Positions 8,322-16,233 of a stretch of DNA of 36,525 nt are shown in pieces. Below the pieces are notes generated by a model. It did no database searches. It saw nothing but the letters and a program-made list of their open reading frames with translations, and had not been told where the DNA came from. Both the position numbers and the translations under genes were made by a program. This DNA is from Microbacteriaceae bacterium (GTDB taxonomy: Bacteria > Actinomycetota > Actinomycetes > Actinomycetales > Microbacteriaceae): the NCBI GenBank assembly GCA_027490915.1, contig JAIXXG010000071.1:1-36525 (forward strand), written 5' to 3'. Position 1 is the first letter of the stretch; each line of letters starts with the position of its first letter.

Positions 8322-8855
8322 CTAGTCGATCACGGCGATCGTGCGCAGACTCCAGTTCCAGGCGTCGAGCAGCGCGAAGGCGGGCGAATCGGAGTCGAAG
8401 ACGATGCGGATCGGGCCGCCCTGATCCATCGGGATGAGCTCGCCATCGCGGAAGACCGCCAGCAGCGCGTCGTTCTCGGTCCACTGCGCGACGGTGTCGG
8501 CGTACCGGTAGTCGTTCAGGGCGATCGTCTCGATGCGCGCCTCAGTGGGAACTCCGGCAGCAGACAGCAGCTCGGCGAGCGGCACGCCGGTGAACGACTG
8601 CTCCTGCTCGACGAAGGGCTCGAGGATCGTGATCTCCACGGTCGCCAGCTGCTGCAGCTCACCGTAGGTGAAATCGACCGTCGTCGCACCCTCGACGGTC
8701 AGCACCACCTCGTCGGTCGCCGGAGGATCGACGGCGAATCCGCCGTACGCGCTCTCGCTCGACGGCTCGGGGGCCGGTTCGGGGCTCGCCGTGCATCCGG
8801 CCAGTGCCAAGACGACCAGGGCGGCCGCGGCCGCCCAGCGGATCGACGTGTTCAT
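8322..8855 (-). CDS. Sulfite-oxidase-fold (molybdopterin/pterin-binding-like) lipoprotein, PruR-like
   Basis: A 177-residue lipoprotein (signal peptide, lipobox LAGC, Cys 21), then an acidic/Pro linker and a small domain typical of the oxidoreductase molybdopterin-binding fold: FTYGELQQLATVEI, FTGVPLAELLSAAGV, LNDYRYAD, DGELIPMDQGGPIRIVFDSD, WNWSLRTI. The family includes sulfite oxidase/YedY enzymes, but short stand-alone forms such as Agrobacterium PruR bind a pterin and control a neighbouring DcpA-type GGDEF-EAL protein. Here the neighbour is exactly such a protein, 8 bases downstream. No molybdenum-ligating Cys was recognised after the lipidated Cys 21, so sensing fits better than catalysis. 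The ATG is preceded by an AG-rich AGAAGAGAGAAG tract. It lies 50 bases downstream of the diguanylate cyclase gene. Confidence 0.78.
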   Translation of the reverse strand: MNTSIRWAAAAALVVLALAGCTASPEPAPEPSSESAYGGFAVDPPATDEVVLTVEGATTVDFTYGELQQLATVEITILEPFVEQEQSFTGVPLAELLSAAGVPTEARIETIALNDYRYADTVAQWTENDALLAVFRDGELIPMDQGGPIRIVFDSDSPAFALLDAWNWSLRTIAVID

Positions 8856-8905
8856 CAGTGCTTCTCTCTTCTCGGGTTCGGAGGCAGTGGTGGCAGGTCA
8901 GGGGG

Positions 8906-10537
8906 TCAGGCGCGGGCGGGGGTGCGCGCGACCGCGCTCGCCCCCCACGCCCGCAGGGTGTCGTCGGAGATGTCGTCGGGGGGTTCGACGACCAGCAGCG
9001 GGGCGTCGACCGTCTGCGCGAGGGCGGCGGCGAGGCGGGCGACGAGGCCGGCCGGGCTCGTGCGGGTGAGATTCAGCACGGCCTCGTGATCGAGACTGAT
9101 GAGCGTCGGCGAGACCTGCGCGATCATCCGCAGGTCACCGCCGTGCACCGCCCCGACGCCGCCGAGCGCCACGCTCACCTGACCGAGCGCGCGCAGCTCC
9201 TCCGCCGCGAGCCGCAGCTCGATCGCCGACGGCTGCGCATCAACGAGCAGGGTGAGACGGGATGCGGGCCGACGCTCGCGGATCGCCGCGACCAGATCAG
9301 CCAGCACGCCGTCGCGGGCCCAGCCCCGGCCACGCGGCTCGAGAACGAGAGCGGTCGGGCGCGCGCGGTCGATCGATCGCAGTGCGTCGAGAACGGTCTC
9401 CGCCGCCTCGTCCGCCGCGACCGTGCAGAGCTCGCCGCGGAGCACGACGTGCGCTCCCCCCTCGACGGCGTCGCCGAGCGGGTCGAGAGGCAGCGCGCGC
9501 ACAGGCGCGCGGCCGCGCTCGACCTCCTCCGGAACAGCCCGACCGTCGAGCGGATCGCGCACCAGGATGCGCCCGGCGCCGTCCTGCATGGCGATGCCGC
9601 CGCCGATGCGCTTCGCCTCGTACATGAGGCCGTCTGCCGTCGCGATGATCGCCTCGAGCGGCTCGCCCTCCGGCCACAGGGCGACACCGGCGCTCGCCGC
9701 CACCGCGACGACCGCGCCCGACTCGAGCACGAGATCGTGCGAGACCGCGCCGATGATGCGCTGCGACAGCGACACCACCGACGACTCGTCGAGCACCTGC
9801 TCGGCGACGATGACGAACTCGTCCCCGCCGAGGCGCGCGACGAGGTCGTGCGGGCGCACCTGCGCGACCAGTCGTTGCGCGGTGCCGACGAGCACCTCAT
9901 CGCCCGCGCCGTGCCCGTGCGCGTCGTTGACCGCCTTGAAGCCGTCGAGGTCGAGGTAGATGACGGCTCGCAGGAAGGAGCCGCTGGGGCGCTGGGCGGC
10001 GAGCTCGTCGAGACCGGGGCGGTTGAGCAGCCCGGTCAGCGCGTCGCGCAGGGCCCCCAGCCGCAGCGCGTCACGCTCGCCCTCCTGACGGATGAGCGTC
10101 GGCAGCAGTGCGGCGCCGGTGCGCAGCGCCTCGATGCCGTCGGGCGAGCGGCGCTGCGCGGCATCGACGGCGAAGACCAGCCGCAGGTCGAACGGGCCGA
10201 CCCCGGCGACGTCCGCCACGATCAGCTCGTCGACCCCGGCCGCGGAGAAGTCATCGACGAGCGCCCGCGTGCAGCGCACGTCGGAGACGGGCACGATCAC
10301 GGGCTCGGGATACCGCTCGGCGCCCGGGTCGACGGGGTCGACGGGGTCGGTGTGCCGCCGCAGGGGGTCGAGCGCCGACGGTGCCGCGGGCGAGACCCGC
10401 CAGGGGTCGATCACCATGCCGCGCTCGTCGACCCACGCGGCACGAGCCGCCCACCATCCGCGCTGGGCGAGGAAGTCGTCGAGGAACGCCGCGACGAGCT
10501 CGCGCGATCGGTTCTGGGTCAGGCGGTCACGATACAA
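8906..10537 (-). CDS. Cytoplasmic diguanylate cyclase: N-terminal sensor-like region, intact GGDEF, degenerate EAL tail
   Basis: A 543-residue soluble protein predicted to make c-di-GMP from two GTP. Residues 1-155 form an unassigned, possibly GAF-like region. The GGDEF domain runs about 160-325 with DALTGLLNR, LDLDGFKAVND and an intact GGDEF (237-241). An inhibitory I-site RPHD (228-231) stands five residues before it, so product inhibition is expected. The C-terminal 200 residues follow the EAL outline (LLVDAQPSAIELRLAAEELRALGQ) but lack the EAL motif, DDFGTG and the catalytic Lys, so this part is probably a dead or binding-only EAL domain. The likely start is TTG at 10537, with GGGAG 7 bases upstream, overlapping the response-regulator gene by 11 bases. 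Upstream codons in frame belong to that gene. Confidence 0.85.
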   Translation of the reverse strand: MYRDRLTQNRSRELVAAFLDDFLAQRGWWAARAAWVDERGMVIDPWRVSPAAPSALDPLRRHTDPVDPVDPGAERYPEPVIVPVSDVRCTRALVDDFSAAGVDELIVADVAGVGPFDLRLVFAVDAAQRRSPDGIEALRTGAALLPTLIRQEGERDALRLGALRDALTGLLNRPGLDELAAQRPSGSFLRAVIYLDLDGFKAVNDAHGHGAGDEVLVGTAQRLVAQVRPHDLVARLGGDEFVIVAEQVLDESSVVSLSQRIIGAVSHDLVLESGAVVAVAASAGVALWPEGEPLEAIIATADGLMYEAKRIGGGIAMQDGAGRILVRDPLDGRAVPEEVERGRAPVRALPLDPLGDAVEGGAHVVLRGELCTVAADEAAETVLDALRSIDRARPTALVLEPRGRGWARDGVLADLVAAIRERRPASRLTLLVDAQPSAIELRLAAEELRALGQVSVALGGVGAVHGGDLRMIAQVSPTLISLDHEAVLNLTRTSPAGLVARLAAALAQTVDAPLLVVEPPDDISDDTLRAWGASAVARTPARA

Positions 10538-11207
10538 GGCTGGTCTCCCGACCGCTGGAGCGGCGCACCCGGATGCGCCCGGACTGCCAGAGACGGATGG
10601 CCTCGACGCGCGGGTTGGACTCGCGGCTCGTGTCGAGCCCGAGCACGGTGTACAGCCGCACGAGCAGGCTCTCGGCGGCCCGCACCGACGTGCCCCGCGC
10701 CTCGGCGAGCGCGCGCGTCGTCGCGCCCGCGGCGAGCATGCGCAGCACCTGCGCCTGCGCCGCATTGATGATGATCACGGGGTCGTCGTCGGGGTCGGGG
10801 GTCTCGATCGCCGTTCCGGTCATGGCGGCGTGCACGGCGTCGAGGATCTGATCGACCGACCGGACCGTCGACTTCACGAGGTAGACGACATCGCTCGGCA
10901 GGAGGTGCGCATCCGAGACCGCGAGCTCGGGCGAGCGGTGGTTCGAGAGCACGACGCAGGCCACCCACGGGCGCTGCTCGCGCACCTCGCCCACGAAGGC
11001 CGCGCCCGACTGCCCGTCGGTGAAGTTGAGGTCGCACATCAGCAGGTGCGGGTCGATGTCGCTGAGCACGAGCCTCGCCTCCTCCGGCGAGGCGGCGACG
11101 GTGACATCGTGACCGTTGAGGCGCAGGCCGTCGGCGACGAGGGCGGCGATGAGCGCATCGTCGTCGACGACGAGGATGCGCCACGGTCCGGATGAGCGCG
11201 GGATCAT
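10527..11207 (-). CDS. Response regulator with receiver and LuxR-type DNA-binding domain
   Basis: A 226-residue two-component regulator. The receiver domain has the acidic pocket D15-D17, phospho-acceptor D59 (LMCDLNF) and K112 (YLVKST). A linker rich in Asp (137-143) leads to a LuxR/NarL-type helix-turn-helix at about 147-200 (NAAQAQVLRMLAAGATTRALAEARG, then a recognition helix). The ATG overlaps the TGA of the histidine kinase gene as ATGA, so the kinase is the likely phosphodonor. It is translationally coupled to the diguanylate cyclase gene downstream, so phosphorylation state and c-di-GMP synthesis may be tied together. The target promoter is unknown; autoregulation of this operon is a reasonable guess. 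Confidence 0.87.
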   Translation of the reverse strand: MIPRSSGPWRILVVDDDALIAALVADGLRLNGHDVTVAASPEEARLVLSDIDPHLLMCDLNFTDGQSGAAFVGEVREQRPWVACVVLSNHRSPELAVSDAHLLPSDVVYLVKSTVRSVDQILDAVHAAMTGTAIETPDPDDDPVIIINAAQAQVLRMLAAGATTRALAEARGTSVRAAESLLVRLYTVLGLDTSRESNPRVEAIRLWQSGRIRVRRSSGRETSLVS

Positions 11208-13930
11208 GAGCGGCCTCCTCTCGGGCGGCGATCGAGGGCCGTGTGCACGGCCATGAGCAGGGTCGAGGTGGTGAGCGGCTTGACGAGGAAGCCCGCGCAC
11301 CGAGCACGCACCTCGTCGGGGATCGATCCGGCATCCTCCCGGCCGCTCATGAGCACGATGGGCACGGATGCGGCGCTCGCCATGAGCCACCGCACGAGGC
11401 CGACGCCGTCGCCGTCGGGCATGGTCACGTCGCTCAGCACCAGATCGATCGAGCGCGTCATGGCGAGCTGGCGCTGCGCCTCGCCGCCGCTGCGCGCCAC
11501 GATCACGCGGTAGCCGTGGGCGACGAGCAGCTGCCGCACGAGCCGGCGGATCGCCGGCTCGTCGTCGACGACGAGCACGGTGCGCCCGTCGCCGCGCACG
11601 AGGTCGTCGTCGACCGTGACCGGCGCGTCGGGGGCGGCCCCGTCGGCGGCGGGCAGGGTGAGGGTGAAGCGCGAGCCGGTGCGGCCGTCGCTGTCGACAT
11701 CGATCGAGCCGCCGTGCGCGCGGATGATCGCCGCGACCATCGGCAGGCCGAGCCCGGTTCCCTTGCCGACGGGCTTGGTGGTGAAGAACGGCTCCCACAG
11801 GCGGGCGATCACCTCGGGGCTCATGCCGTGGCCGGTGTCGATGACGTCGATCACGAGAACAGAGCCGCTCTCGTCGTCGCGCGGCTCGAGGCGGGCATCC
11901 ACGGTGATGACCCCCGGCGCCGTGATGGCATCGTTGGCGTTGCTCACGAGGTTGGCGAGCACCTGCAGCAGCTGGGTGGCGTCGCCGACCACGACCGTGC
12001 CGGCCGGCGGCGGCGAGATCGCCAGGTGCACGCCCTCGGCGAGGGTCTCGCCGACCATGCGCTCGAGCTCGGCGAGCAGCGCCCCGACATCGACGGGGTC
12101 GGTGCCGCTCTCGACGCCGCGCGCGAAGGTGAGCACCTGGCGCACCATCGCGGCCCCGCGACGCGCCGCCGTCTCGATCATCTCGGCGGTCTCGGCGTCG
12201 GGAGTGCCGGCGAGGGAGTGCCCGAGCAGCTGCGCGGCCAGGGTGATGGGCGTCAGAACGTTGTTGAGGTCGTGCGCGATACCGCCCGCGAAGGTGCCGA
12301 GCGACTCCAGCCGCTCCGCCCGCCGCAGGGCCTCCTCACGCGCGAGCTCCTCGGTGATGTCGACCGCGACCGAGAGGATCGACTCGGGCTGCCCCGCGTC
12401 ATCGCGCATGAGCTGCCACCGGGAGGCGACGACGAGGTCGCGGCCGTCGGGCGTGCGCACGGCGACCCGCCCGGCCCAGTGCCCCTGCGCGAGCACGGCC
12501 GTGGTGGCCTGAACCCGCACCTCGCTGTCGATCTCGAGCAGCTCATCGGCGGTGAAGCCGATCACGGCATTCGCATCCCAGCCGTACAGCGCGATCGCGC
12601 CCGCATTGGCGTAGCGGATGCGGTGATCGAGGTCGCGCACGACGATGGCGTCGCGCGAGATGTCGAGCAGACCACCGAGAGTGGCCAGCTGATCCTGCGC
12701 CTGCTCGTAGGCCTGCCGCGCGGTCTCGGCCTCGGTGATGTCGCGCAGGTGCACGGCGAGGCCCTGGCCAGTCGGATACGCCGTGACGTCGATCCAGATG
12801 CCGCGCTCGGTCCACCAGCCCCGCGCCTGCACGGTCGACGACTGCTCGACGGCGTCGCGGAACGGTCGCTCGAACTCGCTTCCGGCGATCTCGGGGATGA
12901 CCTCCCAGATCGGCTCGCCGATGATCGCTTCCCGATCGAGGCCGACGAACTCGACCATGCGGTCGTTGACGAAGCTCACCCGCCACTGCGCGTCGATGAC
13001 GGCGAAGCCGTCGGTCATGGCGTTGACCGTGCTCGACAGCAGCTGCTCGACGGCGATGCGCTGGCGCTGCTCGACGACCGCCGCCGTCACGTCGTGGGCG
13101 GCACCGCTGAGAACCCGGCTGCCGTCGGAACGGCTGGCGGAGACCCGGCCGACGAGCCGCACGTGGCGCTCGCCGGGAGCGCTCTCGTCATGGGGATACC
13201 CGGCGTCCGAGACCGCCTGGGCACCATCGGCGCGATCGGGGTTCAGCGCGAGGGTGATGTCGAGCGTGCGCTGCTCGCGGGCGCAGCGCTCGAGGGAGCG
13301 TGCCAGTCGAGCGGCGTCGGCCGGGCCGAGCATGGCCGTGAGAGCCGCGAGGTCGCGGGGCGTGCGCCCGCGCAGCTCAGGAAGCTCCCCCGACCAGCCG
13401 AGGGCGCCCGTCGCGAGGTCGAGCGTCCATCCCACAACGCCGGCGATGCGGCTGGCGAGCTCGAGCAGCGCGGTGTCGCGCTGGCGGTCGCGCTCGGCCT
13501 CGGATGCCTCGCTGAGGTTCTGGGTGATGACCAGGGCGCCGACCACGGTGCGCCCGTCGTCGAAGAGCGGCACGAAGGTGATCGCGAGATCGCAGAGCTC
13601 GCCCGAGCGCTTGACGCCGTCGGCACGCGCCCGCACCCCGTCACCCGCGAGCGCGTCGTCAATCGCCGCCTGGATGCGGCGCCGCTGGGCAGGCACGATG
13701 ACGTCGATCATCGGGCGGCCGAGCACCTCGCCGCGGGCGTAGCCCGTTCGTCGGCTGAGAGCGAGGTTGCCGTCGATGATGACGCCCTGCGCATCGATGA
13801 CCATGACCCCGTCGTCCTGGCTATCGGCGAGGAAGCTGTCGAGCCGCGCCGCGTGCAGGGCGCGGAAGACCGGGCTCGGGCTCGCCCCCTCCGGCGCCGC
13901 CTGCCACTTCTCGTAGGCGAGCGGCATCAC
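11204..13930 (-). CDS. Soluble multi-PAS hybrid histidine kinase with C-terminal receiver
   Basis: 908 residues with no membrane segment, so it senses a cytoplasmic or diffusible signal. About four PAS domains lie at 30-155, 160-290, 300-410 and 420-540. The dimerisation/phospho-acceptor helix has GGIAHDLNNVLTP with the catalytic His. The ATPase domain has ANLVSNANDAI (N box), DTGHGM (G1) and GKGTGLGL (G2). The C-terminal receiver has DDEP, Asp 834 (LVLSDVTMPDG) and Lys 884. This is an NtrB-like histidine kinase core in a hybrid. The first codon could be GTG at 13930 or ATG at 13927; a GAGG lies upstream of both. It is the first gene of the five-gene run that ends with the phosphodiesterase. 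The receiver may pass phosphate on or damp signalling to the LuxR-type regulator. Confidence 0.88.
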   Translation of the reverse strand: MMPLAYEKWQAAPEGASPSPVFRALHAARLDSFLADSQDDGVMVIDAQGVIIDGNLALSRRTGYARGEVLGRPMIDVIVPAQRRRIQAAIDDALAGDGVRARADGVKRSGELCDLAITFVPLFDDGRTVVGALVITQNLSEASEAERDRQRDTALLELASRIAGVVGWTLDLATGALGWSGELPELRGRTPRDLAALTAMLGPADAARLARSLERCAREQRTLDITLALNPDRADGAQAVSDAGYPHDESAPGERHVRLVGRVSASRSDGSRVLSGAAHDVTAAVVEQRQRIAVEQLLSSTVNAMTDGFAVIDAQWRVSFVNDRMVEFVGLDREAIIGEPIWEVIPEIAGSEFERPFRDAVEQSSTVQARGWWTERGIWIDVTAYPTGQGLAVHLRDITEAETARQAYEQAQDQLATLGGLLDISRDAIVVRDLDHRIRYANAGAIALYGWDANAVIGFTADELLEIDSEVRVQATTAVLAQGHWAGRVAVRTPDGRDLVVASRWQLMRDDAGQPESILSVAVDITEELAREEALRRAERLESLGTFAGGIAHDLNNVLTPITLAAQLLGHSLAGTPDAETAEMIETAARRGAAMVRQVLTFARGVESGTDPVDVGALLAELERMVGETLAEGVHLAISPPPAGTVVVGDATQLLQVLANLVSNANDAITAPGVITVDARLEPRDDESGSVLVIDVIDTGHGMSPEVIARLWEPFFTTKPVGKGTGLGLPMVAAIIRAHGGSIDVDSDGRTGSRFTLTLPAADGAAPDAPVTVDDDLVRGDGRTVLVVDDEPAIRRLVRQLLVAHGYRVIVARSGGEAQRQLAMTRSIDLVLSDVTMPDGDGVGLVRWLMASAASVPIVLMSGREDAGSIPDEVRARCAGFLVKPLTTSTLLMAVHTALDRRPRGGRS

Positions 13931-13980
13931 GACCGTGCCTCACGCACTGCGCGGGGATGCGTCACGATGGGCCTCTTCGG

Positions 13981-14006
13981 GTTCGGGTCGGGTGCGGCAC
14001 CCGAAC
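13981..14006. promoter_or_regulatory. 8-bp inverted repeat in the kinase operon leader
   Basis: GTTCGGGT, a 10-base loop, then ACCCGAAC, about 50 bases upstream of the kinase start. It could be an operator for the response regulator or an RNA hairpin in the leader. No T-run follows it on either strand. Confidence 0.4.
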
Positions 14007-14086
14007 TGCTGCCGGGAACCTCTCCCAGTGTGCGCAATGCGCCAATGTCCGCCTAATGGGGGACACGGCATCATATGCGTATTACG

Positions 14087-14111
14087 AAGGTGACCCCGTT
14101 TCGTTCACCTT
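14087..14111. promoter_or_regulatory. 7-bp inverted repeat upstream of the aminotransferase gene
   Basis: AAGGTGA, an 11-base spacer, then TCACCTT, centred about 48 bases before the aminotransferase start and inside the divergent intergenic region. Candidate operator. Confidence 0.35.
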
Positions 14112-14134
14112 TCGGGCGCGAATGAGCGCCCGGC

Positions 14135-14140
14135 TACGCT
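14135..14140 (+). promoter_or_regulatory. Leaderless -10 box of the aminotransferase gene
   Basis: TACGCT, six bases, then GTG. No ribosome-binding sequence precedes the GTG, so this box supports the chosen start. Confidence 0.55.
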
Positions 14141-14146
14141 GATCGG

Positions 14147-15367
14147 GTGAGCGCTGAGGCAGCAGGAGCCGGCACCGACCGCCCGTGGATACGGGCCGCC
14201 CGCGCGGCCGGCCTGCTCGACGCGGACGGTTCCGCGCGACCCACGATCTTCGCCGAGATGTCGGCTCTCGCCGCCGAGCACGGGGCCGTCAACCTCGGCC
14301 AGGGTTTTCCCGACGAGGGCGCGCCCGCCGCGGTGCTCGCGGCGGCGGCGGCCGCCATCGAGTCGGGGGTCAACCAGTACCCGCCGGGCCGCGGCATCGC
14401 CGAGCTGCGGCACGCGATCGCCGAGCACCAGCAGCGCTTCTACGGCCTGACGCTCGACCCCGCCACCCAGGTGCTCGTCACCGCGGGTGCGACCGAGGCG
14501 CTCGCGGCGAGCATCCTGGCCCTGGCCGGCCCCGGCGACGATGTCGTGACCCTCGAGCCCTTCTACGACGCCTACGCCGCCGTCACGGGCCTCGCCGGCG
14601 CGCGGCACGTGACGATCCCGCTCACCGAGCCCGGATTCCAGCCGACTCCGGCGGCGATCGACGCCGCGATCACCGACCGCACGCGCATTATCGTGCTGAA
14701 CTCGCCGCACAACCCCACCGGCTCGATGCTCGCCCTCGAGCACGTCGAGCGCATCGTCGCGCTCGCCGCGCGCCACGACGCCGTCATCGTCAGCGACGAG
14801 GTGTACGAGCACCTCGTCTACGACGGCCGCCGTCACGTGCCGGTCGCGACCCTGCCCGGCGCCGCCGAGCGCACCCTCACGATCTCGAGCGCGGCCAAGA
14901 CCTTCGCCGTCACGGGCTGGAAGATCGGCTGGGTTACCGGGCCGGCGACGCTCATCGACGCGGTGCTCGGCGTCAAGCAGTGGCTGACCTACGTCAACGG
15001 CGCCCCCTTCCAGGGAGCGATCGCCGCGGGCCTCCGGATGCCCGACGAGACGTTCGCCGCCCTCCGAGAGACCCTGCAGCACCGGCGCGACCTGCTCGCC
15101 GCCGGGCTCGTCGAGGCCGGCTTCACCATCAGCCCGACCGCCGGCTCGTACTTCATCGTCGCCGAGCCCCCCGCGCGCCTCGGCCTCGGCGGCGCCGCGG
15201 CGAGCGCGCGCGCCCTCGCGGTCGACCCCGGCGTCGTGGCGATCCCGCTTAGCGCCTTCGGCCGCCCCGGCGGGCCGGTCAGCGCGACGGCGCTGCGGTT
15301 CGCCTTCTGCAAGCCCGAGGCGTCGATCGCCGAGGCGGTGCGGCGCCTGCAGGCGTACGGCCGCTAG
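14147..15367 (+). CDS. PLP-dependent class I aminotransferase (DapC / glutamine-transaminase-like)
   Basis: A 406-residue cytoplasmic transaminase. Motifs: TIFAEMSALA and NLGQGFPDE near residues 33-57, SPHNPTG (186-192), SDEVY (216-220), and SSAAKTFAVTGWKIGW with the PLP-binding Lys at 251. The overall sequence recalls M. tuberculosis Rv0858c, described as N-succinyldiaminopimelate aminotransferase DapC in lysine/peptidoglycan synthesis. The same subfamily includes kynurenine/glutamine transaminases. The neighbouring convergent gene is an omega-amidase-like nitrilase. That pairing is known for glutamine transaminase plus omega-amidase, for example in methionine salvage (MtnE/MtnU), so a keto-acid repair role is a real alternative. 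The start is a leaderless GTG. The stop shares CTAG with the nitrilase stop. Confidence 0.85.
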   Translation: MSAEAAGAGTDRPWIRAARAAGLLDADGSARPTIFAEMSALAAEHGAVNLGQGFPDEGAPAAVLAAAAAAIESGVNQYPPGRGIAELRHAIAEHQQRFYGLTLDPATQVLVTAGATEALAASILALAGPGDDVVTLEPFYDAYAAVTGLAGARHVTIPLTEPGFQPTPAAIDAAITDRTRIIVLNSPHNPTGSMLALEHVERIVALAARHDAVIVSDEVYEHLVYDGRRHVPVATLPGAAERTLTISSAAKTFAVTGWKIGWVTGPATLIDAVLGVKQWLTYVNGAPFQGAIAAGLRMPDETFAALRETLQHRRDLLAAGLVEAGFTISPTAGSYFIVAEPPARLGLGGAAASARALAVDPGVVAIPLSAFGRPGGPVSATALRFAFCKPEASIAEAVRRLQAYGR

Positions 15368-16191
15368 CGGAGAGCATCCGGCGCGCCGGGCTCGACCCGG
15401 AACCTCCGGAGGCGCAGGGCCGGGTTGACCGTGCGCACCTCGTCGAGGTGGGCGCGGCTCACGGCGGCGACCACCGCATCGGTCTCGTCGTCGAGCGCCG
15501 CGAGCAGCTCGCCGCGGGCATCCACGATCATGCTCGTGCCGACTCCCACGGGCGGCGGATGATCGGCAGCGGCGACGTAGACGGTGCTCTCGATCGCCCG
15601 GGCGGTGACGAGCGTGCGCCAGGCGTGCACCTTGCCCGGGCCGGCCACCCACTCGCTCGGCACCAGGACGAGCTCAGCACCGGCATCCACGAGCCGGCGC
15701 GTCACCTCGGGGAAGCGCAGGTCGTAGCAGGTCTGGATGCCCACGCGCAGGCCCTCGGCTGCGAGCGGGAAGAGCTGCGGCGGCTCGATCGCCCCCGGCT
15801 CGGCCCACGCCGACTCGGTCGCGCCGAACGCGTCGTAGAGGTGCAGCTTGCGCGAGACCGCGAGCAGCGCGCCGTCGGGCCCGACCGCCGCGATCGTGTT
15901 GCGGAAGCGGTCGGGGCGCGTGCCGAGCTCGATGAACCCCGCCACGATGATCGCCCCGACCTCGGCCGCGATATCCGCCAGGCCGGCGACGAACGGCCCG
16001 TTGAGGGGCTCGGCCGCGGCGAGCCAGTCGGGGCCCATGGTCGGCGTGAAGTACGACGCGTACTCGGGAAACAGCACGAGGTCGGCGCCCTGCTCGGCGG
16101 CGCGCAGGGCGAGGGCGCGCATCCCGGCCAGATTCGCCGTGCGGTCGGCCCCGGGGGCGAACTGGGCGACGGCGACGGATGCGGAGCTCAC
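15364..16191 (-). CDS. Carbon-nitrogen hydrolase of the nitrilase superfamily (Nit/omega-amidase-like)
   Basis: A 275-residue cytoplasmic amidase with the full nitrilase triad: E43 (LFPEYASYF), K115 (SRKLHLYD) and C155 (IQTCYDLRFPE). The CYDLRFPE context is typical of the Nit branch, which includes omega-amidase and deaminated-glutathione amidase; these hydrolyse amides such as 2-oxoglutaramate. The convergent neighbour is an aminotransferase that could produce such keto-amides. The GTG at 16191 is preceded by TACGCT and seven bases, so it is probably leaderless; GGGAGG sits too close for normal use. A longer N-terminal reading would begin inside the divergent DoxX-like gene and is rich in Gly/Asp, so it is unlikely. 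Confidence 0.85.
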   Translation of the reverse strand: MSSASVAVAQFAPGADRTANLAGMRALALRAAEQGADLVLFPEYASYFTPTMGPDWLAAAEPLNGPFVAGLADIAAEVGAIIVAGFIELGTRPDRFRNTIAAVGPDGALLAVSRKLHLYDAFGATESAWAEPGAIEPPQLFPLAAEGLRVGIQTCYDLRFPEVTRRLVDAGAELVLVPSEWVAGPGKVHAWRTLVTARAIESTVYVAAADHPPPVGVGTSMIVDARGELLAALDDETDAVVAAVSRAHLDEVRTVNPALRLRRFRVEPGAPDALR

Positions 16192-16198
16192 GCCTCCC

Positions 16199-16227
16199 AG
16201 CGTACGCCGCACCCCGCCCGCCACACT
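16199..16227. promoter_or_regulatory. Back-to-back leaderless -10 boxes (nitrilase, minus; DoxX-like, plus)
   Basis: Minus strand TACGCT (16199-16204), seven bases before the nitrilase GTG. Plus strand CACACT (16222-16227), six bases before the DoxX-like ATG. The two start codons are only 42 bases apart, so the two polymerases would compete for this site. Confidence 0.42.
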
Positions 16228-16233
16228 GGGGGA

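Noticed and set aside
8322-8855. A molybdenum-dependent reductase subunit
   Set aside because: No separate heme or redox partner and no recognised molybdenum-ligand Cys in the domain. The adjacent signalling protein favours a ligand-sensing role.
11243-14056. A 937-codon rightward frame opposite the histidine kinase
   Set aside because: The leftward frame has PAS, HisKA, ATPase and receiver motifs. The rightward product is a low-complexity His/Arg/Asp-rich shadow.
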